64,000 nt of DNA from assembly GCA_963703145.1 (NCBI GenBank), contig OY969793.1:372001-436000 (forward strand), given 5' to 3'. The DNA is from Bog-756 sp963703145 (GTDB taxonomy: Bacteria > Actinomycetota > Acidimicrobiia > Acidimicrobiales > RAAP-2). Below, one piece after another: positions 8,405 through 16,270 of this stretch. The translations under genes and the position numbers were made by a program. Position 1 is the first letter of the stretch. Every line of letters begins with the position of its first letter. Below the pieces are notes generated by a model. The model worked only from the letters and a program-made list of their open reading frames with translations. It did no database searches and was not told the origin of the DNA.

Positions 8405-10267
8405 ATGGCGGCACTGCAGGGACTGAAGGAGGGCAGGGCGGCCCGGACCGGCACCGGCGGGTCCGTGGCCGGACTTCCCCCCAACTACAAGTGGATGGCG
8501 CTGTTCATCTCCACCCTCGGCATGCTGATGGCCACCATCGACGGGTCCATCGTGCTCATCGCGCTCCCGGACATCTTCCGGGGCATCGGGCTCGACCCCC
8601 TCGAGCCGGGGAACACCTTCTACCTCTTGTGGATGATCCTGGGGTTCTTGGTCATCACCAGCGTGTTGGTCGTGAGCCTGGGCCGCATGGGTGATATCTA
8701 TGGCCGGGTCCGGACCTACAACCTCGGCTTCGCCGTCTTCACCTTCTTCTCCCTGATGCTCAGCGTGACCTGGATGACTGGTCACGCTGCCGGGGTGTGG
8801 CTCATCACCATGCGGGTGTTCCAAGGTGTCGGGGCGGCCATGCTGATGGCCAACTCGTCGGCCATCCTCACCGACGTCTTCCCGGACAACCAACGGGGAA
8901 TGGCCCTCGGGGTCAACCAGGCTGCTGCCTTCAGCGGGACCTTCATCGGTCTGGTCCTCGGTGGAGTGCTGGCCCCGATCAACTGGCGACTGATCTTCCT
9001 GGTGTCGGTGCCCATCGGGCTATTCGCCACCATCCTCGGCTACCTGAAACTCCACGAGACCAGCCCGAAGCGTCCGGCCCGCATCGACTGGGCGGGCAAC
9101 ATCACCTTCGCCATCGGCCTGATCCTGGTCATGGTGGGGATCACCTACGGCATCGAGCCCTACGGCCACCATGTGATGGGCTGGACCAGCCCGACGGTGA
9201 TCTCGTCCCTCGTGCTGGGCGTGGCGCTGCTCATCGCGTTCTGCATCATCGAGACCAAGGTCCCCGAGCCGATGTTCCGGCTCCAGCTGTTCAAGATCCG
9301 GGCCTTCACCAGCGGGGTCCTCGCCAGCTTCCTGGCCGCGCTGAGCCGGGGCGGCCTCATGTTCATGCTGATCATCTGGCTCCAGGGGATCTGGCTTCCC
9401 CTGCACGGGTATACCTTCAGCGTCACCCCGCTGTGGGCCGGCATCGCCATGCTGCCGCTCACGCTGGGCTTCCTCATCGCCGGACCGGTGTCGGGGGTGT
9501 TGTCGGACCGGTACGGGGCGCGTCCGTTCGCCACCGGTGGGATGCTCGGCGCCGCCGTCTGCTTCGCCCTGCTCGAATTGCTCCCCGTCGACTTCCCCTA
9601 CTGGGTCTTCGCCGCCCTCTTGCTCCTGACCGGGCTGACCATGGCCGCCTTCGGATCGCCCAATCGGGCCGGAGTGATGAACAGCCTGCCCGCCCAACAC
9701 CGGGGTGCGGGCTCGGGGATGAACACCACCTTCCAGAACTCCGCCCAGGTGCTGTCCATCGGGATCTTCTTCACCTTGATGATCGTGGGGCTTACCTCCT
9801 CGTTGCCCCAGAACCTCCTGCACGGTCTGACCGCCCACGGAGTGCCGGCCGGGGTGGCCAACCAGGCCGCCCACCTGTCGCCGGTGTCGACGCTGTTCGC
9901 CGCGTTCCTCGGCTACGACCCGGTCCAGCACCTCATCGGCGCCCACGTCCTCAGCCAACTCACCCCGGCCCAGCAGCATGTGCTGACCGGGCGCAGTTTC
10001 TTTCCGGGTCTGATCAGCGCGCCGTTCCGAGCCGGCCTCCACGCCGCCCTCGACTTCGCCATTGTGGCCAGCCTGCTGGCCGCGGGCGCATCCTGGCTCC
10101 GGGGTGGCCGTTACGTCTATTCCGAGCCGACCGACGGCGACGAATCCCCGACGGCCGGCACGGCCAGCACTGGCCGGGGGGGCCCGGTCGCGAGTGTCTC
10201 CGCACCGGTCCCCGTTGCCATGGTGGACGCGGCACCGGCCATGCCGACCCGGGGGATTCCGTCGTGA
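8405..10267 (+). CDS. MFS drug:proton exporter, DHA2 (14-TM) family
   Basis: 620 residues with about 14 hydrophobic segments. Motif A after TM2 reads LGRMGDIYGRVRTYNLGF, and TM5 carries a motif-C-like stretch (GVNQAAAFSGTFIGLVLGGVL), which marks exporters. The extra central helices fit the EmrB/QacA type (DHA2). The large loop before the last helix and the Ser/Thr-rich tail are common in actinomycete members. Likely role: proton-driven export of a drug or toxic metabolite. It overlaps the MerR gene by one base (TGATG). The dienelactone hydrolase downstream may act on the same compound. Confidence 0.9.
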   Translation: MAALQGLKEGRAARTGTGGSVAGLPPNYKWMALFISTLGMLMATIDGSIVLIALPDIFRGIGLDPLEPGNTFYLLWMILGFLVITSVLVVSLGRMGDIYGRVRTYNLGFAVFTFFSLMLSVTWMTGHAAGVWLITMRVFQGVGAAMLMANSSAILTDVFPDNQRGMALGVNQAAAFSGTFIGLVLGGVLAPINWRLIFLVSVPIGLFATILGYLKLHETSPKRPARIDWAGNITFAIGLILVMVGITYGIEPYGHHVMGWTSPTVISSLVLGVALLIAFCIIETKVPEPMFRLQLFKIRAFTSGVLASFLAALSRGGLMFMLIIWLQGIWLPLHGYTFSVTPLWAGIAMLPLTLGFLIAGPVSGVLSDRYGARPFATGGMLGAAVCFALLELLPVDFPYWVFAALLLLTGLTMAAFGSPNRAGVMNSLPAQHRGAGSGMNTTFQNSAQVLSIGIFFTLMIVGLTSSLPQNLLHGLTAHGVPAGVANQAAHLSPVSTLFAAFLGYDPVQHLIGAHVLSQLTPAQQHVLTGRSFFPGLISAPFRAGLHAALDFAIVASLLAAGASWLRGGRYVYSEPTDGDESPTAGTASTGRGGPVASVSAPVPVAMVDAAPAMPTRGIPS

Positions 10268-10734
10268 TGGCCACCCGCAATGCAACCACTGAGCCGGCCC
10301 CGCTGATCCTCCGGATCGGTGAGGTGGCCAAGTTGACCGGCCTGACCACGCGCACCTTGCGCTACTGGGAGGAGCTGGGCCTGATCCGTCCGAGCGCCTA
10401 CCGGGGCAGGGGCGAGCGCCTGTACTCGTCGACCGACATGGCCCGCGTGACACGGATCAAGGATCTCCAGGAGCTGCTGGGCTTCTCGCTCGCCGAGGTG
10501 AGAGTGGTGCTCGACACCGAGGATGTGGAGACTCTGGACCGGGTGCGCTCCGAGCTCCGTCGGGGGGACTCATCACCCGAACAGCGCCGCCAGCTGCTCG
10601 ACGAGGCCATCGAGGCCAACGAGAAGCTGCTGGGTCGCCTGGACAGCACCCTGGCCCGGATCGGGGCCTTCCGCGACGAGCGGGCGGCCAAGTCGATCCG
10701 GCTCCGCCAGTTGCGGGACGACCTGGATGACTGA
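10267..10734 (+). CDS. MerR-family transcriptional regulator
   Basis: 155 residues. The N-terminal MerR winged helix reads LRIGEVAKLTGLTTRTLRYWEELGLI, followed by wing 2 and a long antiparallel dimerisation helix (about 95-150, rich in Glu, Arg and Leu). There is no C-terminal effector domain or cysteine cluster, so it is a short MerR that may sense through the coil or act as a simple switch. The start overlaps the exporter stop. It probably binds the 12-bp dyad at 8340-8375 and controls the exporter operon. The hydrolase follows after 84 nt and has its own strong ribosome-binding site. Confidence 0.9.
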   Translation: MATRNATTEPAPLILRIGEVAKLTGLTTRTLRYWEELGLIRPSAYRGRGERLYSSTDMARVTRIKDLQELLGFSLAEVRVVLDTEDVETLDRVRSELRRGDSSPEQRRQLLDEAIEANEKLLGRLDSTLARIGAFRDERAAKSIRLRQLRDDLDD

Positions 10735-10818
10735 CCACGAGGTGTGCCACGGCCGAAGGGTCGCGATCGCTCATGACCCGCCACCCGGCTGGTCATCCCG
10801 AACCACAGGAGGAGTGCA

Positions 10819-11568
10819 GTGACGACAGACTCGTTGCGGGCAGAGACGGTGTTCATCGACGGCGCCGGGGGGGACTCGATCGAGGCCTATCTGGCCCAGC
10901 CCCTCGATGCCGCCCCGACCGGCGGTGTGGTGGTCATTCACCACATGCCGGGCTACGACGAGGGGACCAAGGAGATCACGCGGACCTTCGCCGCCCACGG
11001 CTACCTGGCCATCTGCCCGAACCTCTACTGGCGGGAGGCCCCCGGGGCCAGTCCCGATGATGCGGCGGCGTCGGCACGGGCCAGCGGGGGAGTGCCCGAC
11101 GCCCGTCTGGTGGGCGACGTGGGCGGGGCCGTCGACTTCCTCCGGGCCCAACCCTCGTCCAATGGGAAGGCGGCCACTATCGGCTACTGCTCCGGAGGAC
11201 GCCAGTCGTTCCTGGCTGCCTGCAGTCTCGATCTGGATGCCGCCGTCGACTGCTACGGCGCCTTCGTGGTCGGCAGTCCGCCCGACGGGTTCCCGATCAG
11301 CGTGGAGCCCATCGGGCACCTGGCCAAGGACCTGTCGTGTCCCCTGCTCGGCCTGTTCGGAGCCGAAGACCAATACCCGTCGCCCGAGCACGTGGACGAG
11401 CTGGAACGGCTGTTGACCGAGGCCGGCAAGGAGTTCGAGTTCCACTCCTTCGAGGGGGCGGGGCATGCGTTCTTCGCCACCAGTCGCACGGGCTATCGCC
11501 CGGAGGCGGCCATGGAGGGCTGGCGGCTGATCTGGGAATTCTTCGGCCGGAACCTGGCGACGTCCTGA
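10819..11568 (+). CDS. Dienelactone hydrolase family protein
   Basis: 249-residue alpha/beta hydrolase. The nucleophile elbow GYCSGG carries the Cys nucleophile typical of dienelactone hydrolases, the acid is Asp in FGAEDQYPS and the base is His in GAGHAFF. The oxyanion region is VVVIHHMPGYDEG. It may hydrolyse a lactone or ester; a true carboxymethylenebutenolidase role is unproven because no catechol pathway genes are nearby. GTG 10819 is chosen because AGGAGG (10807-10812) ends 6 nt upstream. The gene is followed 35 nt later by the small MCTYQTT protein, with which it probably forms an operon. Confidence 0.88.
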   Translation: MTTDSLRAETVFIDGAGGDSIEAYLAQPLDAAPTGGVVVIHHMPGYDEGTKEITRTFAAHGYLAICPNLYWREAPGASPDDAAASARASGGVPDARLVGDVGGAVDFLRAQPSSNGKAATIGYCSGGRQSFLAACSLDLDAAVDCYGAFVVGSPPDGFPISVEPIGHLAKDLSCPLLGLFGAEDQYPSPEHVDELERLLTEAGKEFEFHSFEGAGHAFFATSRTGYRPEAAMEGWRLIWEFFGRNLATS

Positions 11569-11603
11569 CCGTCGCACCGGCACAGCTACCGAGAGGACAC
11601 GAT

Positions 11604-11900
11604 ATGTGCACGTACCAGACGACCACACTGGCGGTGGAGGGAAGCGGCAAGGGTGCCCAAGGCTGGTTCCCACTGACCGACGCCACGGTCTACTTCGACC
11701 ACCCCGTACATGCCAGCGCCGAGCACACCTTGAACATCGACCTGCTCAACCCGTCACGTGGACCGGGTGCCCGGGTGGCCGTCGAACTCGACGCGGCAAC
11801 GGCTCGGTCACTGGCCCACGCCATCCTGTCGACCCTGGAAGCGGTTCCCCCCGGCTTGGTGGAGCCGGCTGCCGTGGCAGCCGATCATCCCGCCGGCTGA
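11604..11900 (+). CDS. Small conserved protein, DUF6295-like
   Basis: 98 residues beginning MCTYQTTTLAVEGSGKGAQG, with the central signature ATVYFDHPVHASAEHTLNID and a C-terminal helix ARSLAHAILSTLEA. From memory this matches a small actinobacterial family of unknown function (DUF6295). It has several conserved His and Asp residues that could bind metal, but no known activity. GAGAGG lies just upstream (11591-11596). It follows the dienelactone hydrolase closely and is probably co-transcribed with it. Confidence 0.75.
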   Translation: MCTYQTTTLAVEGSGKGAQGWFPLTDATVYFDHPVHASAEHTLNIDLLNPSRGPGARVAVELDAATARSLAHAILSTLEAVPPGLVEPAAVAADHPAG

Positions 11901-11927
11901 CCCGAACCTGTCGGGAAGGATGCCCCG

Positions 11928-12641
11928 TTACTGCAGTGGGGGCATCTGGCCCGGAGGGGGCGGTGGCGGGGACTGACCCGGAGGCGGACCCGACGGCGGC
12001 AGGGGCGGGGGAGGTGCTGGCGCCTGCCCGGGCTGCGGATATCCGGGTTGCTGCGGCGGATAGCCGGGTTGCTGCGGCGGATAGCCGGGTTGTTGGACTG
12101 GGTACCCGGGCTGTGGCGGATAGCCCGGCTGTGGTGCGTACCCGGCCACCGGCGGGTACTGATTGCCGGGGCCGCTTCCGAAGGTCCCGCCCAGTCCGGT
12201 GGGGCCGGCCGGCCCGCGGTACTGACTGGGGCCGAGCCAGAGGATCCAGAAGAACACGACGGGCACCAGCACCAGACCCACGGTGAAGGCCGCTTCGTGG
12301 CCGAAGCTCTTCGAGAGGTCGTTGAGCACGAAGATGTTGATGACGAAAAAGGCGATGCCGGCCAGGAAGCCGAGGATCGGAATGGGGGAGGCCAGCAGTA
12401 GGAGCAGGAACCACGCCCACGACGCCGGCCGGCCGACGACCCGCAGGAGCACGATGTAGTTGTAGACCGGGACAAACGCCGACCACGCCGGCTCGCCGTT
12501 GGTGCCGGCCTTCTTGTAGGTGCCCCAAGCGCCGAGGGCCGACACGATGTAGAACGCGATGCCGATGAAGAGGAAGACCAAGAGCACCGCCGCCACTCCC
12601 GCAGTGTTGGTCGTCGTGGTGTCCGCCAGCAGGTGTCCCAT
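11928..12641 (-). CDS. DUF5684-like membrane protein with Pro/Tyr/Gln repeat tail
   Basis: 237 residues with about four membrane segments in the first 140 residues (AAVLLVFLFIGIAFYIVSALGAW, then WAWFLLLLLASPIPILGFLAGIAFFVINIFV and a final one around FTVGLVLVPVVFFWILWLG). The loop motif KAGTNGEPAWSAFVPVYNYIVLLRVVGRP is characteristic of DUF5684 proteins. The C-terminal 90 residues are a cytosolic low-complexity tail of YPPQQPG units and proline runs, encoded by tandem DNA repeats. ATG 12641 has GGGAGGA 6 nt upstream; the upstream in-frame ATG lacks one. Function is unknown; such tails often mediate protein contacts. Confidence 0.8.
   Translation of the reverse strand: MGHLLADTTTTNTAGVAAVLLVFLFIGIAFYIVSALGAWGTYKKAGTNGEPAWSAFVPVYNYIVLLRVVGRPASWAWFLLLLLASPIPILGFLAGIAFFVINIFVLNDLSKSFGHEAAFTVGLVLVPVVFFWILWLGPSQYRGPAGPTGLGGTFGSGPGNQYPPVAGYAPQPGYPPQPGYPVQQPGYPPQQPGYPPQQPGYPQPGQAPAPPPPLPPSGPPPGQSPPPPPPGQMPPLQ
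12038..12135. repeat. In-gene tandem repeat, 21-bp unit
   Basis: Degenerate tandem copies of a 21-bp unit (core ATAGCCGGGTTGCTGCGG) encode the YPPQQPG repeats of the membrane protein on the minus strand. At least four units are seen, the middle two nearly identical. Such repeats change number easily by slippage or recombination. Confidence 0.8.
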
Positions 12642-12835
12642 GGTGTTCCTCCCTGGGTTCGGCCGCCCGGATCCGAGCAACTCGATGCCCACTTGTTAGC
12701 ACCTGACCGATTCCCGTGCGTCGATACCGATGGCGTGCCGTGGCGCGGCGGTCGGTGTCGTCGAGTGGGTGGTGGCGCCGGAGCGCCGGGTGACAGGGGA
12801 TCGCTGTCACACCGGGTGGCTAGGGTCACTGGTCG

Positions 12836-15800
12836 ATGATGCACCTGTACTCGGCCAGCTCGGCCAGGCCCCTTGGCCAACGGCTGGCCGAGGTTCTGTC
12901 GGAGGTACCGCCAGATCCCTTGACCCCCGAGTGGCTGGCGGTTCCTTCGGACGGCATGCGGCGTTGGCTGACGCTCGAGTTGGCCGGCCGCCTGGGGCCC
13001 TCGGCCCCGGGTCGCACCGACGGTGTGGCGGCGAACATCCACCGGGCATTTCCGAGCGACCTGCGCAACGCCGTACTGGCCATCGACCAGATCGATGGTG
13101 AGCCGGACCCGTGGCGCCTCGATCGTCTGGTGTGGTCGGTGGTCGACGTCATGTCCCGGTCGGCGGGCGATCCTTCGATCCCGGCGGCGGTCGCCACGGC
13201 GACGCCGCTGTATGCCAGGGCCCGCCGCATCGCCGACGTCTACGACCGCTACCACCTCCACCGGCCATCGATGATCCGGGCGTGGGCCGGCGGGCGGGAC
13301 GTCGATGGAGCGGGCCGGCCGCTGGCCGACCACGCCGTGTGGCAGGCCCACCTGTGGCGACTGGTGCGTGAACGGGTGGGCCAGCCGAGTCCGCCTGAAC
13401 GGCTTCCGGCCCTACTCGAGCGGGTGCGCCTCGGAGAGCCGCTGGTCGACGTGCCCCCCCGACTCGTGTTCTTCGGGTTCACACTGTTACCCGCCGGGGA
13501 CTTCGTGGAGCTCACCCGAGCGGTGGCCACCTGGCGCGACGTCCACATCTTCTTGCTGGAACCGACCCGGCTCGACCCCCGGTCGTTGCTCGAGTGGAGC
13601 CCGACCCCCTCCGACGGTGCTGGGCGTGCTCGTGGCAACGATCCGACCATCGAGGTGGTCAACCACCCGCTGCTGCGCAGTTGGGGGCGGTTGCACCGCG
13701 AGACCGCACTCTTGTTGGCCGACGGCGAGTCCGATCGCCCTCCGGTGGAGCGAATCGACCAACCCGTCGACGCTCCCACGACCCTTCTGGGCCGCCTGCA
13801 GCACGACATCCGAGCCAATGTTGCCCCCGTGGCCTCGCTCGTCCCGGGCCCGACGGACCGCTCGGTGCAGTTCCACGCCTGCTACGGCGACACGCGCCAG
13901 GTGGAGGTGCTGCGGGACGCGCTCTTGCATCTTGTAGCCGCACCGGGCTCTGACCTCACCGAGGATGACATCGTCGTCCTGTGCCCATCGCTCCAGCGGT
14001 TCGCCCCGCTGATCGAGGCGGTGTTCGGCCGGTCAGCAGAGCCCGTCGACCCGTCGTCGGGCAATCCTCTCCGACCAGACGGCACCGATCCCGCCGTCAA
14101 CAGTCACCGAGCCCCCGCGTTGCGCTACCGGATCGCCGACCAGTCGATCCGGGCCGGCAATCCGGTGCTGGGTGCAGCCTCGACGCTGCTGGAGCTGGTC
14201 GCCGGCCGGTTCGATGTGGCCTCCGTGCTCGAGTTCCTCTCACTGGCACCGGTGCGCCAGCGACTCGGCTTCGACGACGAGCAACTCGGCGTCATCACCG
14301 AATGGATGGAAGCCACCAATGTGCGCTGGGGCCTGGACGCCGATCACCGGGACCGTCTCGGGCTGCCCGCCTCGATCGCCACCAACACCTGGCAAGCGGC
14401 CATCGACCGCCTCCTCATCGGTTCGACCGTCTATGAGGAATCCCTCCGGCTGTCGGTGGGCGAGGTCGCCCCCTTCGGGGTGGAGGGCGGCGATGTCGAG
14501 GTGGCCGGGGCGTTGGCCGAGGCGCTGGGCCACCTCGCCGAGCTGGCGGGCGAGACGGCGTCGTCCCACACCCTGGCCGCATGGATCGACCACATCACCC
14601 GGGCCTGCTCGGCGTTGTTCGCCACGCCCCGTGACGTGGCCTGGCAGACCGAGGCCCTGGAACGGGTGTTGTTCGCCGTGATCGACACGGCCTCGGTCGA
14701 CGGCACAACGTCGGACGTTCCCTTGACCTTCGCCGATGTGCGCAGGGTCGTGGGGGAGCGGCTGGATGACACCGTCGGCCGGGCCGACTTCTTCCGGGGC
14801 GGGATCACCATCACGTCGATGACACCGCTGCGGTGGGTGCCGTTCAGGGCGGTGTGCCTCCTCGGTGTAGATCAGGCAGCCTTCGGGTCGGAGACCTCGG
14901 CCGGGGACGACCTGACGGCAGCGATGCCCCAGGTCGGCGACCGGGATTCCCGGGGTGAGGCGCGGGAGGCTCTGCTCGAGGCGGTCCTCGCCGCCGGGGA
15001 GGCCCTGGTCGTGGTGCGCAACGGTCGGGACGTGATGACCAACCAGGTCATCCCGAGGTCCGTGGTCGCCTCCGAGCTGTTCGATGCCGTGGTGGCCTCG
15101 GTCGATGCCGCCGATCGGCCTGTCGTTGCGTCACGGCTGGAGATCGACCACCCTCGTCAGGCCTACGACGAGCGCTGCTTCGAGCACGGAGGGCTGGTCG
15201 ACAACGTGGTGTGGGGATTCGATCGCGGTGCCCTGGACGGTGCCATGGCCCGTCGGGCGCAGACCTCGGTGAGGGCCCCGTTCCTGACGACTCCTCTGGC
15301 CCCGGTGGACGGCGATGTCATCGAGCTGGCTGACCTGCATACCTTCTTCAACGGCCCGGTCGGCGCGTTCTTCACCCAGCGACTCCAGGCCCGCCTCCCC
15401 CGGGTCGAGGACGAGCTCCCGAGGGTGCTGCCGACCGAGCTCGGCGGACTCGAGCGATGGAAGGTCGGCAATCGTCTGCTCGAGGCGCGTCTGGACGGCT
15501 TCACGTCTGATGAGTGGCTCCGCTACGAGCGGGCGCTCGGCACGCTCCCCCCTGGTGCGCTGGGCACCGACGCCATCGCCGCGCTCGAAGACGACGTGGA
15601 CAAGCTGGTCCAGGCCGCCACCCAACTCGGGATGGGGCCCGACCCGGCGCAATCGGCTGTCGTCGACGCCCATCTGGCGGACGGCAGCCGGGTGGTCGGC
15701 TCGGTCCCACTCCGACTCGATCCCTCCGCGCCGGGTCCGATCCGCCTCTACTATTCCCGGTTCAAGGCGGCCCACCGCATCGGTGCCTGGCTCGACCTGA

Positions 15801-16270
15801 TCGCCCTGCTCAACACCGACCCCGACACGCCGTGGCGATCGGTGGCCATCAGTCGACCGGAGAACGCATCACGTGACGCCTTCGTGACCGATCTGGTGGC
15901 GGCACCGTCGACGCTCGCCAACCAGGCCGGACCCACCGAGGCCCTCGAGGTGGCGGTCGACTGCTACCGACGGGGGATGTGCGAGCCGATCCCACTGTTC
16001 CCCTCGTTCTCCTTCGATCTCTACAACAACAAGTCCGGGACCTGGCAGGCGCAGGGCTTCGGGCCGCCGGGCGAGGGCGACGCCCTGGCCGTCCGGCTGG
16101 CCTTCGGTGATCGCGATCGCCTGGCCATCACCGAGATGCCGGCCCGCCCAGGCGACCCAACCGGGCCCTACGGCCGGGTCTGGCGCTACGCCACCTACCT
16201 CTATCGGACCATCGCCCGATCGACGGCGGCCGGCCCCTCGGCGTCGTCGGCCTCCGGGGCGAAACGATGA
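12836..16270 (+). CDS. recC: Exodeoxyribonuclease V gamma subunit RecC
   Basis: 1144 residues, the size of RecC. The N-terminus (MMHLYSASSARPLGQRLAEVL) and the internal pieces VFFGFTLLPAGDF, DIVVLCPSLQRFAPLIEAVFG and GGITITSMTPLRWVPFRAVCLLG follow RecC closely. It is an inactive helicase fold that holds RecB and RecD, splits the duplex and reads Chi. No Walker A is present, as expected. TAGGGT (12821-12826) lies 9 nt before ATG 12836, so the transcript leader may be very short. Its ATGA overlaps the recB start by 4 nt. With RecB and RecD it processes double-strand breaks. Confidence 0.95.
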   Translation: MMHLYSASSARPLGQRLAEVLSEVPPDPLTPEWLAVPSDGMRRWLTLELAGRLGPSAPGRTDGVAANIHRAFPSDLRNAVLAIDQIDGEPDPWRLDRLVWSVVDVMSRSAGDPSIPAAVATATPLYARARRIADVYDRYHLHRPSMIRAWAGGRDVDGAGRPLADHAVWQAHLWRLVRERVGQPSPPERLPALLERVRLGEPLVDVPPRLVFFGFTLLPAGDFVELTRAVATWRDVHIFLLEPTRLDPRSLLEWSPTPSDGAGRARGNDPTIEVVNHPLLRSWGRLHRETALLLADGESDRPPVERIDQPVDAPTTLLGRLQHDIRANVAPVASLVPGPTDRSVQFHACYGDTRQVEVLRDALLHLVAAPGSDLTEDDIVVLCPSLQRFAPLIEAVFGRSAEPVDPSSGNPLRPDGTDPAVNSHRAPALRYRIADQSIRAGNPVLGAASTLLELVAGRFDVASVLEFLSLAPVRQRLGFDDEQLGVITEWMEATNVRWGLDADHRDRLGLPASIATNTWQAAIDRLLIGSTVYEESLRLSVGEVAPFGVEGGDVEVAGALAEALGHLAELAGETASSHTLAAWIDHITRACSALFATPRDVAWQTEALERVLFAVIDTASVDGTTSDVPLTFADVRRVVGERLDDTVGRADFFRGGITITSMTPLRWVPFRAVCLLGVDQAAFGSETSAGDDLTAAMPQVGDRDSRGEAREALLEAVLAAGEALVVVRNGRDVMTNQVIPRSVVASELFDAVVASVDAADRPVVASRLEIDHPRQAYDERCFEHGGLVDNVVWGFDRGALDGAMARRAQTSVRAPFLTTPLAPVDGDVIELADLHTFFNGPVGAFFTQRLQARLPRVEDELPRVLPTELGGLERWKVGNRLLEARLDGFTSDEWLRYERALGTLPPGALGTDAIAALEDDVDKLVQAATQLGMGPDPAQSAVVDAHLADGSRVVGSVPLRLDPSAPGPIRLYYSRFKAAHRIGAWLDLIALLNTDPDTPWRSVAISRPENASRDAFVTDLVAAPSTLANQAGPTEALEVAVDCYRRGMCEPIPLFPSFSFDLYNNKSGTWQAQGFGPPGEGDALAVRLAFGDRDRLAITEMPARPGDPTGPYGRVWRYATYLYRTIARSTAAGPSASSASGAKR

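Noticed and set aside
12038..12135. Tandem repeats as a possible CRISPR array
   Set aside because: The units are adjoining without spacers, and they encode YPPQQPG repeats in frame in a membrane protein.
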